DNA from: Roseiarcus sp963787135
Lineage (GTDB): Bacteria > Pseudomonadota > Alphaproteobacteria > Rhizobiales > Beijerinckiaceae
NCBI GenBank assembly: GCA_963787135.1
Contig: CAWBBW010000035.1
Location: forward strand, 62,001 to 126,000
DNA length: 64,000 bases
Direction of reading: 5' to 3'
Shown here: positions 61,547 through 64,000 of the stretch, in pieces
How positions within the stretch are numbered: position 1 is the first letter of the stretch
Layout: every line of letters begins with the position of its first letter
Notes under the pieces: model-generated
Databases searched by the model: none
What the model saw: only the letters and a program-made list of their open reading frames with translations
What the model was told of the DNA's origin: nothing
Position numbers and translations under genes: made by a program

Positions 61547-61812
61547 ACGAGGGCGATGCGGTCGATCTCGTGCAGTCGGCGATCTGGATGATTGTCCTCG
61601 GAGCCGGGCCTGCGGTCGGCGCGGCGATGGCGGTCGGCGTCACGATCGCGCTCTTTCAGGCGCTGACCCAGATCCAGGAAATGACGCTGACCTTCGTGCC
61701 CAAAATGATCGCCGTCTTCGTCGCCGGCGCTCTCACCATCTCGTTCGTCGGCGGCAAGTTCTCGATCTTCACCCAGTCGCTCTACGCTCGGATCGAGCAG
61801 GGGTATAAATGA
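61543..61812 (+). CDS. fliQ: FliQ, flagellar export gate protein
   Basis: An 89-residue protein with two transmembrane helices (AIWMIVLGAGPAVGAAMAVG and MIAVFVAGALTISFVG). GTG at 61543 overlaps the flgD stop. It packs with FliP and FliR in the gate. Confidence 0.94.
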   Translation: MNEGDAVDLVQSAIWMIVLGAGPAVGAAMAVGVTIALFQALTQIQEMTLTFVPKMIAVFVAGALTISFVGGKFSIFTQSLYARIEQGYK

Positions 61813-62248
61813 CGGCCGGAGACACGCTTGCGGTCTTGCCGAGCCCTTAGTGCGCCTCCGGGCTGGCGTCTGTAGCCGCGCTCTGTGAGCGCGCGGCGCC
61901 TGTGCCATTTCCGCGCCCGGATTCAATCAATTCAAGCCTTTGCGGCGCCATTTCCGCGCCGGCCCGGACGCGCACCTCGGGCGCGGCGCGGACCTTCTGA
62001 CGAACGCCTCCATGCCCAAACCTCTCTCTCCGTTTCCCATGATCGGCCGATCTCGGATGAAGAGTGCATCATAGCACGGACTTCAGATTTCCCGAAGCAT
62101 TTGGTTGCGCAGCCTGCTCACAGGGTTAACGGCCGACACGGCGCCAGCCCTTGGCAGAATGCAGCGCCGGCAAGCTTGCCTCACAGCGCGCCTAGGGCGA
62201 ATCGCGGAACGAGTCGACGTGGGCTCGGCGGCCCGAAACCCCGTCAGG
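61813..62248. other. 436-bp gene-free region between fliQ and the LysE exporter
   Basis: No coding frame is convincing here. It holds two copies of a repeat: 61940-61961 (22 bp, also found inverted at 12227-12248) and 61904-61917 (14 bp, GCCATTTCCGCGCC). It interrupts the otherwise compact flagellar cluster, so insertion of a small element or rearrangement is possible. Confidence 0.4.
61940..61961 (+). repeat. Dispersed repeat with core GGCGCCATTTCCGCGCC (copy 2)
   Basis: This 22-bp sequence is the exact reverse complement of 12227-12248. The partial copy at 61904-61917 is 36 bases upstream. Both sites are intergenic. Confidence 0.55.
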
Positions 62249-62854
62249 TTATTCGAAGAAGATCGGGACGATTGATGCGGCAAGCAGAGTCGCCATTGCG
62301 AAGTTGAACAGCCGGGCTGTTCTCGGGTTGCCCAGAAACTGGCGCATCGAGGAGCCGAACAGGGCCCAGGCGCCGCTGCAGGGGATTGTAATCAGCGCGC
62401 AGAGCACGGCGATCAGCAGCACGCTGCGGACGTACTCGTCCGAAAGCCCGGAGTAGGTCGAGAGCATGCTCAAGACCATCACCCAGGCTTTGGGATTGAC
62501 CCATTGAAAGGCCGCAGCCCCGAAGAAGCCGATTGGCCGGCTGGCGCATTCCCTTGCGTGCACGGGTTTCGCGAGCGCGATCTTGAGCGCAAGCCAAAGC
62601 ATGTAGACCGAGCCGACAACGCGCATGACCGGCAAGACCGACGGGAAGCGCTCGAAAACGACATTGAGCCCGAGGCCGACCAGCACAATCATCAGCCCGA
62701 AGCCGAGGATCACCCCGATGAGATGCGGCGCGGTCCGGGCGAAGCCGAACTTCACCCCCGAAGTCATCAGCATCAGATTGTTTGGACCCGGCGTGATCGA
62801 GGCGACGAAGGCGAACGCGGCCAGGGCGGAAAGGATTTCGAAACGGATGGTCAG
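62249..62854 (-). CDS. LysE/RhtB-family exporter (translocator), unusual CTG start
   Basis: About 201 residues of an amino-acid or metabolite exporter with five or six hydrophobic helices. The N-terminal ASITPGPNNLMLMTSG with GPNN is the family hallmark. No ATG, GTG or TTG lies upstream of this motif before an in-frame stop; the only plausible start is CTG at 62854, giving LTIRFEILSALAAF. A shorter ATG at 62773 would begin inside the hallmark and lose helix 1. It is on the strand opposite to the flagellar genes, between fliQ and flhA. A base error in the start codon is possible. Confidence 0.75.
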   Translation of the reverse strand: MTIRFEILSALAAFAFVASITPGPNNLMLMTSGVKFGFARTAPHLIGVILGFGLMIVLVGLGLNVVFERFPSVLPVMRVVGSVYMLWLALKIALAKPVHARECASRPIGFFGAAAFQWVNPKAWVMVLSMLSTYSGLSDEYVRSVLLIAVLCALITIPCSGAWALFGSSMRQFLGNPRTARLFNFAMATLLAASIVPIFFE

Positions 62855-63044
62855 CGCACAGGGCCCCGGTTGCGGCGCACCGGCGCGCGCGTTTCAGCTC
62901 GCAAACCGATCCGCGCTAGTCAACGATCAAATCTCGGGTCCGACCTGCTGAGGCGCCCGCCCCCTCCTATCCTCGCGCAAGCTTCGCCGCCCACTCTCGC
63001 TCCGCGCCGCATGAGCCGCGGCGCGTGAGGAGCTGGCGTCCAAG

Positions 63045-64000
63045 ATGTCCGTAACCGCGATCCCGACAGCCCCCGCGGGCCGCGGCGGCAAGGACATCGG
63101 CTTCGCCGTCGGCATCATCCTTATCCTCTGCCTCTTCTTCCTGCCCGTGCCGGCCACGATGATCGACTTTGGCCTGGCGTTCTCGATCGCGCTCTCGGTG
63201 CTGATCCTGATGGTGGGCCTATGGATCCAGAAGCCGCTCGAATTCTCCGCCTTCCCAACCGTACTGCTGGTCGCGACCATCCTGAGGCTCGCGCTCAACA
63301 TCTCGACCACAAGGCTTATCCTCTCGCGCGGCGCCGAGGGGCCGACTTCGGCCGGCTACATCATCGGCGGCTTCGCGCATCTGGTGATGGGCGGCGACTT
63401 CCTCATCGGCATCATCGTCTTTCTCATTCTGGTGACGATCAACTTCCTCGTCATCACCAAGGGCGCGACCCGCATCGCCGAGGTCGGCGCGCGCTTCACT
63501 CTCGACGCGATCCCCGGCAAGCAGATGGCGATCGACGCCGACCTGTCGGCAGGCCTCATCGATGAAAAGGTCGCTCAAGGACGCAGGCGCGAGCTCGAGG
63601 AAGAAAGCGCCTTCTTTGGCTCGATGGACGGCGCATCGAAATTCGTGCGCGGCGATGCGATCGCAGGCCTCATCATTCTCGCGGTCAACATTTTCGGCGG
63701 CATCGTTATCGGCGTCACGCGGCACGGACTGAGCCTCTCGGCTGCTTCCGACATCTTTACCAAGCTCTCGGTCGGCGACGGCCTCGTCACGCAGATCCCC
63801 GCGCTCATCATCTCGCTCGCGGCGGGACTCCTCGTCGCCAAGGGCGGCACGCGCGGCTCGGCCGACAAGGCGGTCATCGACCAGCTCAGCGGCTATCCGA
63901 ACGCGCTCTTTCTCGCAGCCCTCCTGATGGCGATGCTCGGCGTCGTTCCGGGCCTCCCCTTCCTGCCGTTTGCGACGCTCGGCGGCCTCATGGCCTTCGT
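63045..64000 (+). CDS. flhA: FlhA, flagellar export gate protein (C-terminus beyond the window)
   Basis: 318 codons are visible, with no stop. Membrane helices follow one another from residue 15 onward (IGFAVGIILILCLFFLPVPATM). The FHIPEP-family segment FPTVLLVATILRLALNISTTRLIL is intact. It forms the nonameric ring of the export gate, which binds FliI and substrates. A GAGGAG at about 63026 precedes the ATG by 14 bases. The frame is uninterrupted in the window. Confidence 0.96.
   Translation, partial: MSVTAIPTAPAGRGGKDIGFAVGIILILCLFFLPVPATMIDFGLAFSIALSVLILMVGLWIQKPLEFSAFPTVLLVATILRLALNISTTRLILSRGAEGPTSAGYIIGGFAHLVMGGDFLIGIIVFLILVTINFLVITKGATRIAEVGARFTLDAIPGKQMAIDADLSAGLIDEKVAQGRRRELEEESAFFGSMDGASKFVRGDAIAGLIILAVNIFGGIVIGVTRHGLSLSAASDIFTKLSVGDGLVTQIPALIISLAAGLLVAKGGTRGSADKAVIDQLSGYPNALFLAALLMAMLGVVPGLPFLPFATLGGLMAF

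Overview
The window looks like a chromosomal segment of a GC-rich alphaproteobacterium of the order Hyphomicrobiales (Rhizobiales). The main evidence is the flagellar gene order (fliI, flgF | motA, fliM, fliN, fliG, flhB ... flgBC, fliE, flgG, flgA, flgI, motE, flgH, fliL, fliP, flgE, flgK, flgL, flaF, flbT, flgD, fliQ, flhA), the alphaproteobacterial flagellin regulators FlaF and FlbT, and a rhizopine/inositol-type (moc-like) transport locus. Genus cannot be fixed from the sequence alone.

Layout. 1-982: left-truncated IS110-family transposase. 1.1-7.7 kb: moc-like locus, with a Rieske ferredoxin and a fatty-acid-desaturase-type oxygenase on the minus strand, divergent from a LacI-type regulator, a sugar-binding protein and an ABC ATPase plus permease. 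7.7-17.3 kb: a mixed accessory stretch with a membrane-anchored IPT-like protein of unknown function, a class C beta-lactamase-like hydrolase, a MazEF toxin-antitoxin pair with a perfect palindromic operator, an M17 aminopeptidase, a calpain-type protease and a KAP-type membrane NTPase. 17.3-26.6 kb: an mdtABC-nodT RND efflux operon. 26.8 kb: tRNA-Gly(GCC). 27-28.5 kb: an FMN-dependent 2-hydroxyacid oxidase and a DUF2218 protein. 28.7-36.9 kb: a stress/partner-switching block (UspA, tyrosine phosphatase, STAS antagonist, RsbW-like kinase, cNMP-domain RsbU-like phosphatase) facing a 1471-residue hybrid histidine kinase with two kinase cores and three receivers. 37.0-38.4 kb: an IS1111-type IS110 element with 12-bp subterminal inverted repeats. 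38.7-42.7 kb: a Gfo/Idh/MocA oxidoreductase, a DUF1045 2H-phosphoesterase-like protein, a diguanylate cyclase and a J-domain-like protein. 42.7-64 kb: flagellar cluster, ending inside flhA, with a LysE exporter between fliQ and flhA.

How the parts work together. The flagellar block supplies the motor (MotA, MotE), switch (FliM, FliN, FliG), export apparatus (FlhB, FliP, FliQ, FlhA, FliI), rod and rings (FlgB, C, F, G, FliE, FlgI, FlgH), hook (FlgE, FlgD, FlgK, FlgL) and flagellin control (FlaF, FlbT). Many genes overlap by 1-4 bases (ATGA/GTGA), so translation is probably coupled. Flagellin, fliF, fliR and motB are not in the window.

A striking property is that several otherwise intact genes are each broken by a single-base shift: the ABC ATPase (which becomes fused to its permease), NodT, MdtB, the RsbU-like phosphatase, a small flagellar-linked protein, and FlhB. 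In all six, removing one base from an A/T run restores the conserved frame, and in five the change reads as TC becoming TTC on one strand. This may be a systematic sequencing or assembly artefact, so these genes should not be treated as true pseudogenes without read-level evidence.
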